The position numbers and the translations under genes were made by a program. A DNA stretch of 15,807 nucleotides, taken from the NCBI GenBank assembly GCA_002418685.1, contig DIEP01000053.1, forward strand, positions 1 through 15,807. The letters are read 5' to 3'. This document shows, piece after piece, positions 1 to 8,380 of this stretch (position 1 is the stretch's first letter; each line of letters starts with the position of its first letter). This stretch comes from Ignavibacteria bacterium UBA5771. GTDB taxonomy: Bacteria > Bacteroidota > Ignavibacteria > Kapaibacteriales > UBA2268. The notes beneath the pieces were generated by a model that ran no database searches, was not told where the DNA came from, and saw only the letters and a list, made by a program, of their open reading frames with translations.

Positions 1-1100
1 ATAGATTCGCTTATATTGTAATTTACAAGCTTTCCACTTTGAGTGAATTCCATAATAGAAGAAAATGTAAATCTTGGCTGATTTGGTTGTAGTGAGCAAA
101 TTTCATTTGATAACTTTTCAGGAATCATTGGTAAAACTCTATCAACAAGATAAACGCTTGTGCCTCTTCTCCTTGCCTCCAGATCCGTAATAGAATTTTC
201 GGGGATATAATGCGAGACATCTGCAATATGCACTCCAAGAAGATAATTGTTATTTTCAAGAATTCGTAAGGAAACAGCATCATCGAAATCTTTTGCGTCT
301 TCAGGATCGATAGTGAATATAATATCTTTTCGTAAGTCTAACCTTTTTGCATAGGCACGATTCAAGGGTTTTTTAACATTTTCAATTTCTTTTAAGACTT
401 CAGGATGAAATTCATTATATAGGTCAAATTCTTTGATTATTGAATTGAATTCAGCTTGAGGATTGCCTGTTTTGCCAAGCACTTCGATTACTTCGGCAAT
501 GGGACTACGAGTGGGATCGTCCCACTTAATCATTTCTGCAGAGACCTTGTCCCCGCTTCTTGCATCTTTCAAAAATTTGCGAGGTATTAGGAAATCAACA
601 TAATATTTTGAGTCATCAGGCACAAGAAAGAAGTACTCGCCATCAAATTCGACCGTTCCTATTATTTGGATTTTTGCACGAGAAAGGACTTTAATGACTT
701 CGCCACGTGGTTTCTTATTTTCTCTTTGGGCAAGCAATCGAACTTCAACTGTATCTCCATCGAGAGCAGTATTAAAATTTCGTCTTCTGATGATAATTTT
801 AGGATTTTTTGGATCATCCGTAATTAGAATGCCTGTATCACCAGATATTTCGATGATCCCTTGAAAATTATTTAGCAAATGATTTGATTTATCCCAATTA
901 TTTTTTAGTTGATATTTTTTATTTTTTGTCCGCACGAGCACATTATTACGGATTAATTGATCTATGGTTTGCCGCAATATTTTTGATTCGGGAGTTGATT
1001 CCTTTATATTTAAATAATTTGCTATTTCAATTAAATTAAGAGGTTTATTTATATTTCTTAATAGATCTATAAGATAATCTGTTGTTGTTTCAATATCCAT
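1..1100 (-). CDS. rnr: Ribonuclease R (VacB/RNB family), N-terminal 366 residues; 3' part outside window
   Basis: This is a 3'-5' exoribonuclease that degrades structured RNA in the cytoplasm. I translated the minus strand from the ATG at 1100, and the frame stays open to the window edge, so the C-terminal half is missing. Residues about 5-65 look like the winged-helix domain found at the N-terminus of RNase R. Residues about 78-210 fit the two cold-shock RNA-binding domains. The RNB nuclease domain starts near residue 250 and shows the diagnostic IDPEDAKDFDDA (264-275), whose aspartates bind the catalytic magnesium, then HIADVSHY (291-298). The missing part should hold the rest of RNB and an S1 domain. 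The start codon lies one base after the stop of the upstream gene, with no Shine-Dalgarno sequence, so translation may be coupled. Family assignment is secure. RNase II is less likely because of the N-terminal winged helix. Confidence 0.95.
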   Translation of the reverse strand, partial: MDIETTTDYLIDLLRNINKPLNLIEIANYLNIKESTPESKILRQTIDQLIRNNVLVRTKNKKYQLKNNWDKSNHLLNNFQGIIEISGDTGILITDDPKNPKIIIRRRNFNTALDGDTVEVRLLAQRENKKPRGEVIKVLSRAKIQIIGTVEFDGEYFFLVPDDSKYYVDFLIPRKFLKDARSGDKVSAEMIKWDDPTRSPIAEVIEVLGKTGNPQAEFNSIIKEFDLYNEFHPEVLKEIENVKKPLNRAYAKRLDLRKDIIFTIDPEDAKDFDDAVSLRILENNNYLLGVHIADVSHYIPENSITDLEARRRGTSVYLVDRVLPMIPEKLSNEICSLQPNQPRFTFSSIMEFTQSGKLVNYNISES

Positions 1101-1101
1101 A

Positions 1102-3288
1102 TTAATATATACTTACAGTGTTGGACTTATTAAGTGATGCTTGCAGCATTTTTAAGGACTTTGCTGTAAGCTTATCAATATCATCATCTTCCTCTAATGT
1201 CGCAGCACCAATACTTAATGTCATAATAATCTTTTTACCATTAATATCTATTGGAACTTGAGCAATTTCAGAGCGGACTTTCTCGCACCAAATTCTCAGT
1301 TCCTTTAAATCAATATAATTCAGAACGACTGCAATAATTCTTTCATCTACTTCACCTAACAAATTATAAGGACGAATATTAGCATTTAAATTTGTAATTA
1401 ATATATTATACAAAGCCTCGATATCAAAACCCTTTGATTTCAGTGTTTCAAGTTCATCAATCATAATAGTTGCAAATGATATTGGGTAATTAAAATCCTT
1501 TGCACGGGCAATTTCTTCATTCAAACGGTTGAATAAAGCAGAAGTATTAAGAATTCCATATCGGGGGTCGATTTGTGCATAATTGCTGAATACTTTGATG
1601 TAAAGAAATTGTTCAATAGTGGCTGCCGCATTATTTGCTAAAGTATTTAAAATTTGAACATCATAGTTTGTTATTGCATCATGATTTTCGCCATAGACAA
1701 AAATTGCACCATAGCTTGAACTGATCGATTTTAATGGAACAGCAAGAAAATATCCATTCGAGTCAAATTCTATCTTATTATTTATAATGTTTTTATGATT
1801 GTTGATAGGTGATAAAAACAAAGTTTCATTATCGAAAAGTGTTTTCTTGATTAGCCCGTTTTGTGTATCAATTGCAGCATTATGCAGAGATTTCACAAAT
1901 TCCTCTTTTCCCTGCACAGCTTGAATTGTCCAAGCATTGGATTGTGAAGAAAAATTGCAAAAACCAATATTCTCAAATTTTAATATCTTGGATATAGCTT
2001 CAAAAATATTTTTTAAAATATTTTCAAATGAGATGTTTTCTTTTTTGATTGACATTTGCATAGAATTGACTGCGTCGAGAGTTTTTGCGGAAACAATGAG
2101 CTCAAATTTTTCGTTCAAACTTGTTAAAATTGATGAAATGAGCTTTGTAAAATTACCAATATATCCGATTACATTTGAATCAAAAGAATTGGCTTCGATT
2201 GAATCAAGAGTTAATATGCCGACAACTTTCTCGTTAAGAAAAATGGGTACTCCCGCAAAGCTTCGAATTTCAACAGGTTCAACATAATAAGGCAATATAT
2301 CAAGAATTGCCGAATAATTGATTTCTGAAAGAATTTCGGGTTTTGCATTTGTAAGAATTTCGCTAAGAATATCATTATCAATGGAAAAATCTCTTTTAGG
2401 AGATAATAAATCATTATTTTCAGTAATAAATGAAAATAGATTTAGCTTTTTCTCATTTGGATTTAAGAAAAACAAGCCAATTGTATTTGCAGAAATGCTC
2501 GCCTTTATAATCATCAAAATCCGATTAAGGAAATACTCAAGTTCTTGCTTCGGCTCATTTCCAAAAAGGGGATGGTTTTCAAAAAATGTATTTATTGGGA
2601 AATTCATTGCAACTTTCTCAAAATTCAAATTGATTTGATTGCTTAATTCCGATGAGTCTTGAGTTTCATCGCTTGTTGTAAAATCGGTATTATCATTTAT
2701 TTCTGGTTCAATGTTTGGAGCATTGTCTTTTGGGTGCGATGTTTGTTCTAAATTATCCGATGGAATTTCCTCATGGGAGTTTGAACTATCCTCAATATTT
2801 ATTGGATTGTTTTCCATATTTTGTCCTTCTTTATTTATATATTCAAATTCATCAATTTTCCTAATTATGCGAACAGAAGACAATTCATCAAAATAATAAA
2901 ATTTCGATTTTTCGTTGGATTGCTCGGCTGCGATTGATTCTTCGGAGTTCTCATCACTTTCATTTTTTGTGTTAATTTTATAATCATCTTTATTGTCGAA
3001 ATTTTCAATTGTCTTACGAGTTGCAGTATTGCTGTTCTGAGTGGTGATTTCGTAATTATAATTCTTGCTAAAAGATGATTTTTGGAAATTAGAATAGTAG
3101 TCAGAAAACTTTTGAGCAAGAGAAGAAATGAGTGCTATCAGAAATAAAATTGCAATTGAGATCAAGATCAATTTCACCGAACTGCTTTGTAACAGTAAGC
3201 CTCCAAATAAAGATAGAATGATAATTGATGCGTAAATCCAATCAATCGTGGAGATTATATTTTTTAAAATGTTCAAAAATTCCTTCAT
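1102..3288 (-). CDS. Membrane-anchored tandem-GAF protein with degenerate GGDEF-like domain
   Basis: This 728-residue protein is probably a signalling or sensory protein of the inner membrane. Two hydrophobic helices (about 15-34 and 37-57) form an N-terminal hairpin. A long acidic, Asn/Ser/Glu-rich linker (about 60-225) follows and looks disordered. Two GAF-like modules fit residues about 245-395 (with AGVPIFLNEKVVGILTLDS) and 405-565 (with FLAVPLKSISSSYGAIFVYG). The C-terminus (about 570-728) follows the GGDEF fold: an opening DPRYGILNTSALFNRL, a central strand GEVDERIIAVVL where GGDEF should be, and a late LSIGAA. The signature is GEVDER (645-650), and the upstream inhibitory-site RxxD reads RPYN. 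It is therefore unlikely to make cyclic di-GMP and may bind nucleotide or act through dimerisation. It is the first gene of a two-gene unit with RNase R. What the GAF domains bind is unknown. Confidence 0.75.
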   Translation of the reverse strand: MKEFLNILKNIISTIDWIYASIIILSLFGGLLLQSSSVKLILISIAILFLIALISSLAQKFSDYYSNFQKSSFSKNYNYEITTQNSNTATRKTIENFDNKDDYKINTKNESDENSEESIAAEQSNEKSKFYYFDELSSVRIIRKIDEFEYINKEGQNMENNPINIEDSSNSHEEIPSDNLEQTSHPKDNAPNIEPEINDNTDFTTSDETQDSSELSNQINLNFEKVAMNFPINTFFENHPLFGNEPKQELEYFLNRILMIIKASISANTIGLFFLNPNEKKLNLFSFITENNDLLSPKRDFSIDNDILSEILTNAKPEILSEINYSAILDILPYYVEPVEIRSFAGVPIFLNEKVVGILTLDSIEANSFDSNVIGYIGNFTKLISSILTSLNEKFELIVSAKTLDAVNSMQMSIKKENISFENILKNIFEAISKILKFENIGFCNFSSQSNAWTIQAVQGKEEFVKSLHNAAIDTQNGLIKKTLFDNETLFLSPINNHKNIINNKIEFDSNGYFLAVPLKSISSSYGAIFVYGENHDAITNYDVQILNTLANNAAATIEQFLYIKVFSNYAQIDPRYGILNTSALFNRLNEEIARAKDFNYPISFATIMIDELETLKSKGFDIEALYNILITNLNANIRPYNLLGEVDERIIAVVLNYIDLKELRIWCEKVRSEIAQVPIDINGKKIIMTLSIGAATLEEDDDIDKLTAKSLKMLQASLNKSNTVSIY

Positions 3289-3356
3289 TAAATTGACTTT
3301 TCTAAAATACTTAAAATTATTAAAAAAACTTTGAATATTTGTTAATTATTTTTTCA

Positions 3357-3385
3357 TTGTAAATTAGCAAAATAAATTTAATTTG
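3357..3385 (+). promoter_or_regulatory. Candidate promoter for the sugar operon
   Basis: The 150-base gap between the divergent genes holds TTG (3357-3359), 18 bases, then TTAATTTG (3378-3385), 53 bases before the first ATG of the operon. This is one mismatch from the Bacteroidota -33/-7 pattern (TTG, about 19 bases, TAnnTTTG). The region is very AT-rich, so a chance match is quite possible. Confidence 0.3.
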
Positions 3386-3438
3386 AATTTATTCGCTGAA
3401 ACAAATAGTGAATTTAGTCAAAATAAAAAATAATCAGT

Positions 3439-4488
3439 ATGATGAAAAAAGTTCTGTATATCTGTGGATCACATAACCAGACAACAATGATGCACTCTAT
3501 TTCTCAAGAATTGCCTGATTTTGATAATTATTTTACTCCTTTCTACGCTGATGGTTTTATAAATTTATTACAAAAAAATCGAGTATTAGACTTCACAATT
3601 CTTGGTGGTCAATTTCGAAAGAATGCGGAAAATTATCTGAAACAACATAATCTCAAGATTGATTATGAGGGAAGCTTGAACGATTACGATTTGGTATTTA
3701 CCTGCTCTGATTTAATTGTCCCAAAAAATATTCGGAATAAAAGATTAATACTTGTTCAGGAAGGGATGACTGATCCACCGGGCATTCTCAATAATCTTGT
3801 AAAATATTTCAAATTCCCGCGTTGGATTGCGGGAACTTCAACCAATGGCCAATCTGATGCTTATGATATCTTTTGTGTTGCGTCAGAAGGTTATAAAGAT
3901 TTTTTTATTAAAAATGGGATTGAACCTCGTAAAATTAAAGTGACGGGTATTCCAAATTATGATAATGCGATCCAATATGCAAACAATAATTTTCCTTATA
4001 AAAATTTTGTGCTTGTTGCTACTTCTGATTTACGAGAAACATTTAAATTTGAAAATCGCAAAAAATTTATTCGCCAGGCAGTAGAAATAGCAAATGGACG
4101 GCAAATGATTTTCAAACTTCATCCGAATGAGAGATTCAAACGTGCCGAAAAAGAAATTATGAAAATCGCTCCGAAAGGAACACTTGTTTTTCCCGATGGT
4201 AATATCCATGAAATGATTGCTAATTGTGATACGTTAATAACTCAACAATCAACAGTTGTTTATACAGGTATAGCTCTTGAAAAGGAAGTATATTCATATT
4301 TTGATTTAGAATCTCTTAAAAGATTAGCTCCTTTGCAAAATAATGGAACATCAAAAATAAATATTGCAAATGTAGCTCGCGATTTAATCAGATATGAAAA
4401 ACATTATTCAATACCCAATAAAAATAAATTAGTCAAACAAATTCAAGAAAATTATTATATCCGTCGAATCATAGAAAAATTAGCATAA
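3439..4488 (+). CDS. GT-B-fold glycosyltransferase, candidate CMP-ulosonate transferase
   Basis: First gene of the seven-gene operon, 349 residues, no signal peptide, probably cytoplasmic. The N-terminal half starts with a Rossmann-like strand (KKVLYICGSH). The C-terminal half shows GIPNYDN (170-176), FKLHPNER (225-232) and ITQQSTVVYTGIAL (267-280). This pattern is shared by CDP-glycerol glycerophosphotransferases and related GT-B proteins. An acidic-Gly element (QEG, 107-109), an HP element (228-229) and a Ser/Thr element (QST, 270-272) occur in the same order as the motifs of bacterial sialyltransferases and Kdo transferases such as KpsC/KpsS. With a CMP-sugar synthetase two bases downstream, transfer of the operon's CMP-activated product is the most attractive role. 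A teichoic-acid-type polymerase or a NeuC/PseG-like nucleotide-sugar hydrolase remain alternatives. A second in-frame ATG follows the first directly. No Shine-Dalgarno is visible. Confidence 0.6.
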   Translation: MMKKVLYICGSHNQTTMMHSISQELPDFDNYFTPFYADGFINLLQKNRVLDFTILGGQFRKNAENYLKQHNLKIDYEGSLNDYDLVFTCSDLIVPKNIRNKRLILVQEGMTDPPGILNNLVKYFKFPRWIAGTSTNGQSDAYDIFCVASEGYKDFFIKNGIEPRKIKVTGIPNYDNAIQYANNNFPYKNFVLVATSDLRETFKFENRKKFIRQAVEIANGRQMIFKLHPNERFKRAEKEIMKIAPKGTLVFPDGNIHEMIANCDTLITQQSTVVYTGIALEKEVYSYFDLESLKRLAPLQNNGTSKINIANVARDLIRYEKHYSIPNKNKLVKQIQENYYIRRIIEKLA

Positions 4489-4490
4489 AT

Positions 4491-5288
4491 ATGTCAGTAG
4501 CAATTATTGTCCAAGCTCGTGTTGGTTCTACCAGATTTCCTCGAAAGATATTACAAAATATACTTGGAAAGCCATTACTATTGAGACAATTAGAGAGAAT
4601 ATCCCAAGCAAAATCTTTTGATCAATTAATAGTTGCAACCACTAATAACACAAGCGATGATATTATTGAAGAAATATGCGTTAATGAAGGATACGAAGTA
4701 TTCCGTGGAAGTGAGAGCGACCTTCTCGACAGACATTATCAAGCGGGACTAAAATACAAGGCTGATAATTTAGTGAAAATTCCGTCAGATTGCCCCTTAA
4801 TTGATCCTAATATTATTGATAGAGTTGTTAATTATTTTTTGGATAATCAAGATAAATATGATTTTGTGAGCAACTTGCACCCAGCAACTTATCCTGATGG
4901 TAACGATGTTGAGATAATGAGTATGTCTGCTCTCGAAGTTGCGTGGAAGGAAGCAAAGAAAGATTATGAGCGGGAACATACGACACCATTCATTTGGGAT
5001 AATCCAAGTAGATTTAGAATTGGAAATGTGGAATTGGAATCAGGATTGAATTATTCAATGGACTATCGATTTACTATTGATTATATAGAGGATTATCAAT
5101 TTATAAAAGTTGTCTATGATGAACTTTACCCACTAAATCCTAAATTTTCATTATATGATATACTCGATTTATTAAATAAAAAACCAGAAATTAAAGAAAT
5201 TAATTCCAAATATAATGGAGTTAATTGGTACCGCAATTATTTGAATCAATTGAAAACAGTTGCGCAAACAGAAACCAAGTTAATATAA
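4491..5288 (+). CDS. SpsF-like cytidylyltransferase (putative CMP-ulosonate synthetase)
   Basis: Predicted to activate a sugar acid with CTP, giving a CMP-sugar and pyrophosphate in the cytoplasm. The 265-residue protein has the single GT-A-like nucleotidyltransferase domain of the SpsF/NeuA/KdsB group. The nucleotide-binding loop is IVQARVGSTRFPRKIL (6-21). The IPSDCPLIDP segment (97-106) supplies the metal-binding aspartate region. YPDGNDVE (134-141), REHTTPFIW (161-169) and TIDYIEDYQFI (195-205) are typical of SpsF. It starts two bases after the upstream stop, which indicates tight co-transcription. SpsF is known from spore-coat polysaccharide clusters next to the NeuB-like SpsE, and here a NeuB homologue lies in the same operon, so a CMP-ulosonate synthetase role is inferred. 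The substrate cannot be read from sequence. Confidence 0.85.
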   Translation: MSVAIIVQARVGSTRFPRKILQNILGKPLLLRQLERISQAKSFDQLIVATTNNTSDDIIEEICVNEGYEVFRGSESDLLDRHYQAGLKYKADNLVKIPSDCPLIDPNIIDRVVNYFLDNQDKYDFVSNLHPATYPDGNDVEIMSMSALEVAWKEAKKDYEREHTTPFIWDNPSRFRIGNVELESGLNYSMDYRFTIDYIEDYQFIKVVYDELYPLNPKFSLYDILDLLNKKPEIKEINSKYNGVNWYRNYLNQLKTVAQTETKLI

Positions 5289-5299
5289 AATTATAAATT

Positions 5300-6124
5300 A
5301 TGAAAGAATTAAACATTCAAGAACTCAAAGATTTCTCATTCAGAGTGCGGAAAAATATTTTGAAGATGAGTACAAAAGGAGGGTCATACATTGGATCAGC
5401 ATTTTCTGCTACTGATTTAGTATCTTATCTTTACACAAACGTATTAAATATCAATTTAAATAATTTGAAAAGCCCTGATCGAGATTACTTCTTCCTTTCG
5501 AAAGGACATGCCGTTCCTGTGCTTTATGGTACTTTTATTGAATTAGGGTGGTTTGATGAGAAGCGTCTGGATAATTATCTTAAAACCAGTGATTATTTAT
5601 ATTGGCATCCAAATCGCCATATTGATGGAGTTGAATTTCACGCAGGTTCTCTCGGTCATAATCTTGCAGTTGCAAATGGAGTAGCAATCGACATAAAACT
5701 CAAAGCAGCTTCAAATAAGGTCTATATTTTAATGGGCGATGGTGAATTAAATGAAGGTTCAAATTGGGAAGCAATACTTACTGCAAATGCATATAAGCTT
5801 GATAATTTGACTGTAATAGTAGATAGAAATCGTTTTCAAGCTAATATCACAACTGAAGACTTGATTCCGATTGAACCTATCGAAGACAAATTCAAAGCGT
5901 TTGGTTGGGCTGTGAAACGCATTGATGGGCATAACTTTGAAGAGATCCATTCAGCATTTTCTACGTTGCCATTTGAGCAAGGAAAACCAAGTGTTATTAT
6001 TGCGGATACTATTCGAGGAAAAGGAATACCATCGATTGAACAGCAGGCAAGCAAATGGTTTGTTAACCTCAATCAAGATGAATACGAAAACGCATTAATT
6101 GAATTAGAATCAAACAAGGAATAA
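5300..6124 (+). CDS. Transketolase, N-terminal (thiamine-diphosphate/Mg-binding) subunit
   Basis: One half of a split transketolase, 274 residues, cytoplasmic. It carries the thiamine diphosphate motif GDGELNEGSNWEA (146-158), with the following metal/cofactor segment VDRNRFQAN (174-182). The histidines expected around the active site occur in FLSKGHAVP (65-73) and AGSLGHNLAVANG (115-127). It ends where the pyrimidine-binding domain of a full-length enzyme (about 650 residues) would begin, and that domain is encoded four bases downstream. Such pairs form working heterotetramers in other organisms. Its place inside a sugar-acid cassette suggests two-carbon transfer to or from a dedicated sugar, not the pentose phosphate pathway. 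DXP synthase and pyruvate dehydrogenase E1 are less likely, because the motifs and the split match the transketolase N/C pair. Confidence 0.9.
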   Translation: MKELNIQELKDFSFRVRKNILKMSTKGGSYIGSAFSATDLVSYLYTNVLNINLNNLKSPDRDYFFLSKGHAVPVLYGTFIELGWFDEKRLDNYLKTSDYLYWHPNRHIDGVEFHAGSLGHNLAVANGVAIDIKLKAASNKVYILMGDGELNEGSNWEAILTANAYKLDNLTVIVDRNRFQANITTEDLIPIEPIEDKFKAFGWAVKRIDGHNFEEIHSAFSTLPFEQGKPSVIIADTIRGKGIPSIEQQASKWFVNLNQDEYENALIELESNKE

Positions 6125-6128
6125 TAAA

Positions 6129-7028
6129 ATGAAATATGAAGAAATATTAGAACAGTTAATCAATGAAAATAGCAATATTCTTGTAATGACCGCAGAAAAT
6201 CTATCAGCAATACGCAATCTTTCTAAAAGTGTTCCTCAAAATTTTTTAGACGTTGGAATTGCAGAAATGAGCCTTGTTGGAACTGCTGCTGGTCTTGCTC
6301 TTCGTGGGCGAAGACCAATTATTCATGCTCTTGCACCTTTTCTGCTTTATCGTGCGTTTGAGTTTATACGGACTGATATTGGATATGGCAATTTGCCCGT
6401 AATACTTGTAGGGACATTTACGGGATTTTTATCAACGGGAAATGGTCCGACCCATCAAGCTATTGAGGATGTGGGATTGATGTGTGGCATTCCAAATATG
6501 AATGTTTTTGCTCCAGCAGATATTGAAGATTTAAATATTGGGATTGCAGAAATTGTGAAATCCAATAAACCATTTTATGTAAGATTCAATGAATTACCTG
6601 CAATTGTTGAGCATTCTCAAAATTTTGAAATTGGATCTTCCGAGGTAATAAGAAAAGGAAAGGATATAAATATTTTGACTTATGGAACTCTTTTCAAGCA
6701 ATCATATCTTGCGATGAATAAGTTAAATGAGATGGGTTATGATGCAGGTCTTGTAAATCTTCGCACTCTCAAACCAATTGATGAGCAAGAGATTATTAAA
6801 TTAGCTCAAAATTCAAAATTACTTGTAACTATTGAAGATCATTTTATTCAAACGGGATTATATTCACTAATTTCAAATATTCTTGTGCATAATCATATAA
6901 ATTGTAATGTTTTACCTTTTGGACTTAATGAATGGTTCAAAACATCAGCTGATTTAAGTGAAATAATAGAAACTGCGGGACTTAGTGAGGATCATATAGT
7001 AAATAAAATTATTAATACTCTTAAATAA
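6129..7028 (+). CDS. Transketolase, C-terminal (pyrimidine-binding) subunit
   Basis: Partner of the preceding gene, 299 residues. The pyrimidine-binding domain spans about residues 1-165. It contains DVGIAEMSLVGTAAGLALRG (41-60), where Glu46 is the invariant glutamate that activates thiamine diphosphate, and GNGPTHQAIEDVGLMCGIPN (104-123) near the sugar-binding channel. The second domain (about 175-299) is the C-terminal transketolase fold, with LTYGTLFKQSYLA, VNLRTLKPID and TIEDHFIQTGL. All catalytic elements expected of a C-subunit seem present. An AAGGA sequence at 6116-6120, eight bases before the ATG, is the only good Shine-Dalgarno site in the operon and may balance the output of the two subunits. 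Both must act together. The substrate is unknown. Confidence 0.9.
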   Translation: MKYEEILEQLINENSNILVMTAENLSAIRNLSKSVPQNFLDVGIAEMSLVGTAAGLALRGRRPIIHALAPFLLYRAFEFIRTDIGYGNLPVILVGTFTGFLSTGNGPTHQAIEDVGLMCGIPNMNVFAPADIEDLNIGIAEIVKSNKPFYVRFNELPAIVEHSQNFEIGSSEVIRKGKDINILTYGTLFKQSYLAMNKLNEMGYDAGLVNLRTLKPIDEQEIIKLAQNSKLLVTIEDHFIQTGLYSLISNILVHNHINCNVLPFGLNEWFKTSADLSEIIETAGLSEDHIVNKIINTLK

Positions 7029-7042
7029 ATAAATATAAATTA

Positions 7043-8380
7043 ATGGCTAATAAAATATCTTTAAAAAATGATTATCCCGATATTTCCAAATCAATTGAGT
7101 TATATAATCGATCTAATCGATTGATTCCTAAGCATAGTCAAACACTTGCTAAAAGTCCATCTCAATTTGTATTTGGGGCATCACCAATTTATTTGCAATC
7201 AGGCAGTGGTTCTCATGTTTGGGATGTCGATGGGAATGAATATATTGATTTGATTATGGGAGTTGGACCTATTTCACTTGGATATTCGTATCCAAAAGTT
7301 GATGAAGCGATTAAAAATCAGTTAAATCAAGGAATTACGTTTTCTTTACCTCATCCTTTGGAAATTGAAGTTTCCGAGATGTTAAGAGATATTATTCCAA
7401 ATGCAGAAGCAGTGCGATTTAGCAAAATTGGTAATGATGTGACTGCAGCTGCAGTTCGGCTTGCTCGTGCTTATACAGGCAGAGATCAAATCATTTTATG
7501 TGGTTATCATGGATCACAAGATTGGTATATTGGGGTTACAGAATGGAATAAAGGCGTTCCCGAAGCTGTGCAGGACCTGACTTATACATTTAATTACAAT
7601 GATATTCAGTCTTTGAAAGATGCAATCGATGAAAATGTTGCAGCAGTCATTATGGAACCTGTAACTTTTCAATTACCTGAAGATAATTTTCTACAGCAAG
7701 TCAGGCAAATTTGTACGGAAAATGGATCGTTGTTAATTTTTGATGAAATGTGGACTGGATTTAGAATTTCTCTTGGAGGTGCGCAAGAATATTTCAATAT
7801 CAAAGCGGATTTGGCAACTTTCTCGAAAGCATGTGCAAATGGTATGCCTATTTCTATTCTTACGGGACGTTGGGAAATTATGAAATTGCTTGAAGATGAC
7901 GTGTTCTTCTATGGTACTTTTGGAGGTGAAACTCTATCTTTGGCAGCTACTAAAGCAACTCTTGAAGAATTGCGAGATAAAAATGTCCCTGCTTATTTGA
8001 ATGAAAAAGGAGCAATTCTTCGTGATGGTTATAATGCAATAGCTCGCTCTCTTGGAATGGAATATACGCGAGCCGAAGGTTATGGCTATCGTTCAGCGAT
8101 TGAATTCGATCCCATTGGAGGGACATCTTTGGAATTGAAAACACTCGTTCAACAAGAAATGATCAAAAGAGGTGTGCTTTGGGGAGGATATAATACAATG
8201 TCATATTCTCATTCTGATGAGGATATCCAGTATATACTTTCTGCATATGAGGATACATTGCCAATTTTGAAAAAATCAGTTGATGAAAATAATGTAAAAG
8301 GGTATTTGCGTGGAGCAACTATTGAACCAAGCATCCGCAGAATACATAATTTTAACACAAGACCCAAGAAAAGAAAATGA
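7043..8380 (+). CDS. Class III PLP aminotransferase, glutamate-1-semialdehyde-aminomutase type
   Basis: Predicted pyridoxal-phosphate enzyme, 445 residues, cytoplasmic. The fold-type I class III pattern is complete: HVWDVDGNEYIDLIMGVGP (58-76), GYHGSQDWYIGV (154-165) near the cofactor phosphate, IFDEMWTGFR (232-241) with the Asp that binds the pyridine nitrogen, and FSKACANGMPIS (260-271) where Lys262 should form the Schiff base. FYGTFGGETLS (289-299) also fits. The closest general type is glutamate-1-semialdehyde 2,1-aminomutase (HemL), but no haem genes are nearby. The next gene, an SDR, overlaps its stop by four bases (ATGA), so amination of a keto-sugar made by that SDR is a reasonable inference. 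A true HemL is unlikely, because relatives of this type commonly occur in surface-polysaccharide clusters and the context here is sugar biosynthesis. The C-terminal tail (about 420-445) is basic and probably flexible. Confidence 0.88.
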   Translation: MANKISLKNDYPDISKSIELYNRSNRLIPKHSQTLAKSPSQFVFGASPIYLQSGSGSHVWDVDGNEYIDLIMGVGPISLGYSYPKVDEAIKNQLNQGITFSLPHPLEIEVSEMLRDIIPNAEAVRFSKIGNDVTAAAVRLARAYTGRDQIILCGYHGSQDWYIGVTEWNKGVPEAVQDLTYTFNYNDIQSLKDAIDENVAAVIMEPVTFQLPEDNFLQQVRQICTENGSLLIFDEMWTGFRISLGGAQEYFNIKADLATFSKACANGMPISILTGRWEIMKLLEDDVFFYGTFGGETLSLAATKATLEELRDKNVPAYLNEKGAILRDGYNAIARSLGMEYTRAEGYGYRSAIEFDPIGGTSLELKTLVQQEMIKRGVLWGGYNTMSYSHSDEDIQYILSAYEDTLPILKKSVDENNVKGYLRGATIEPSIRRIHNFNTRPKKRK

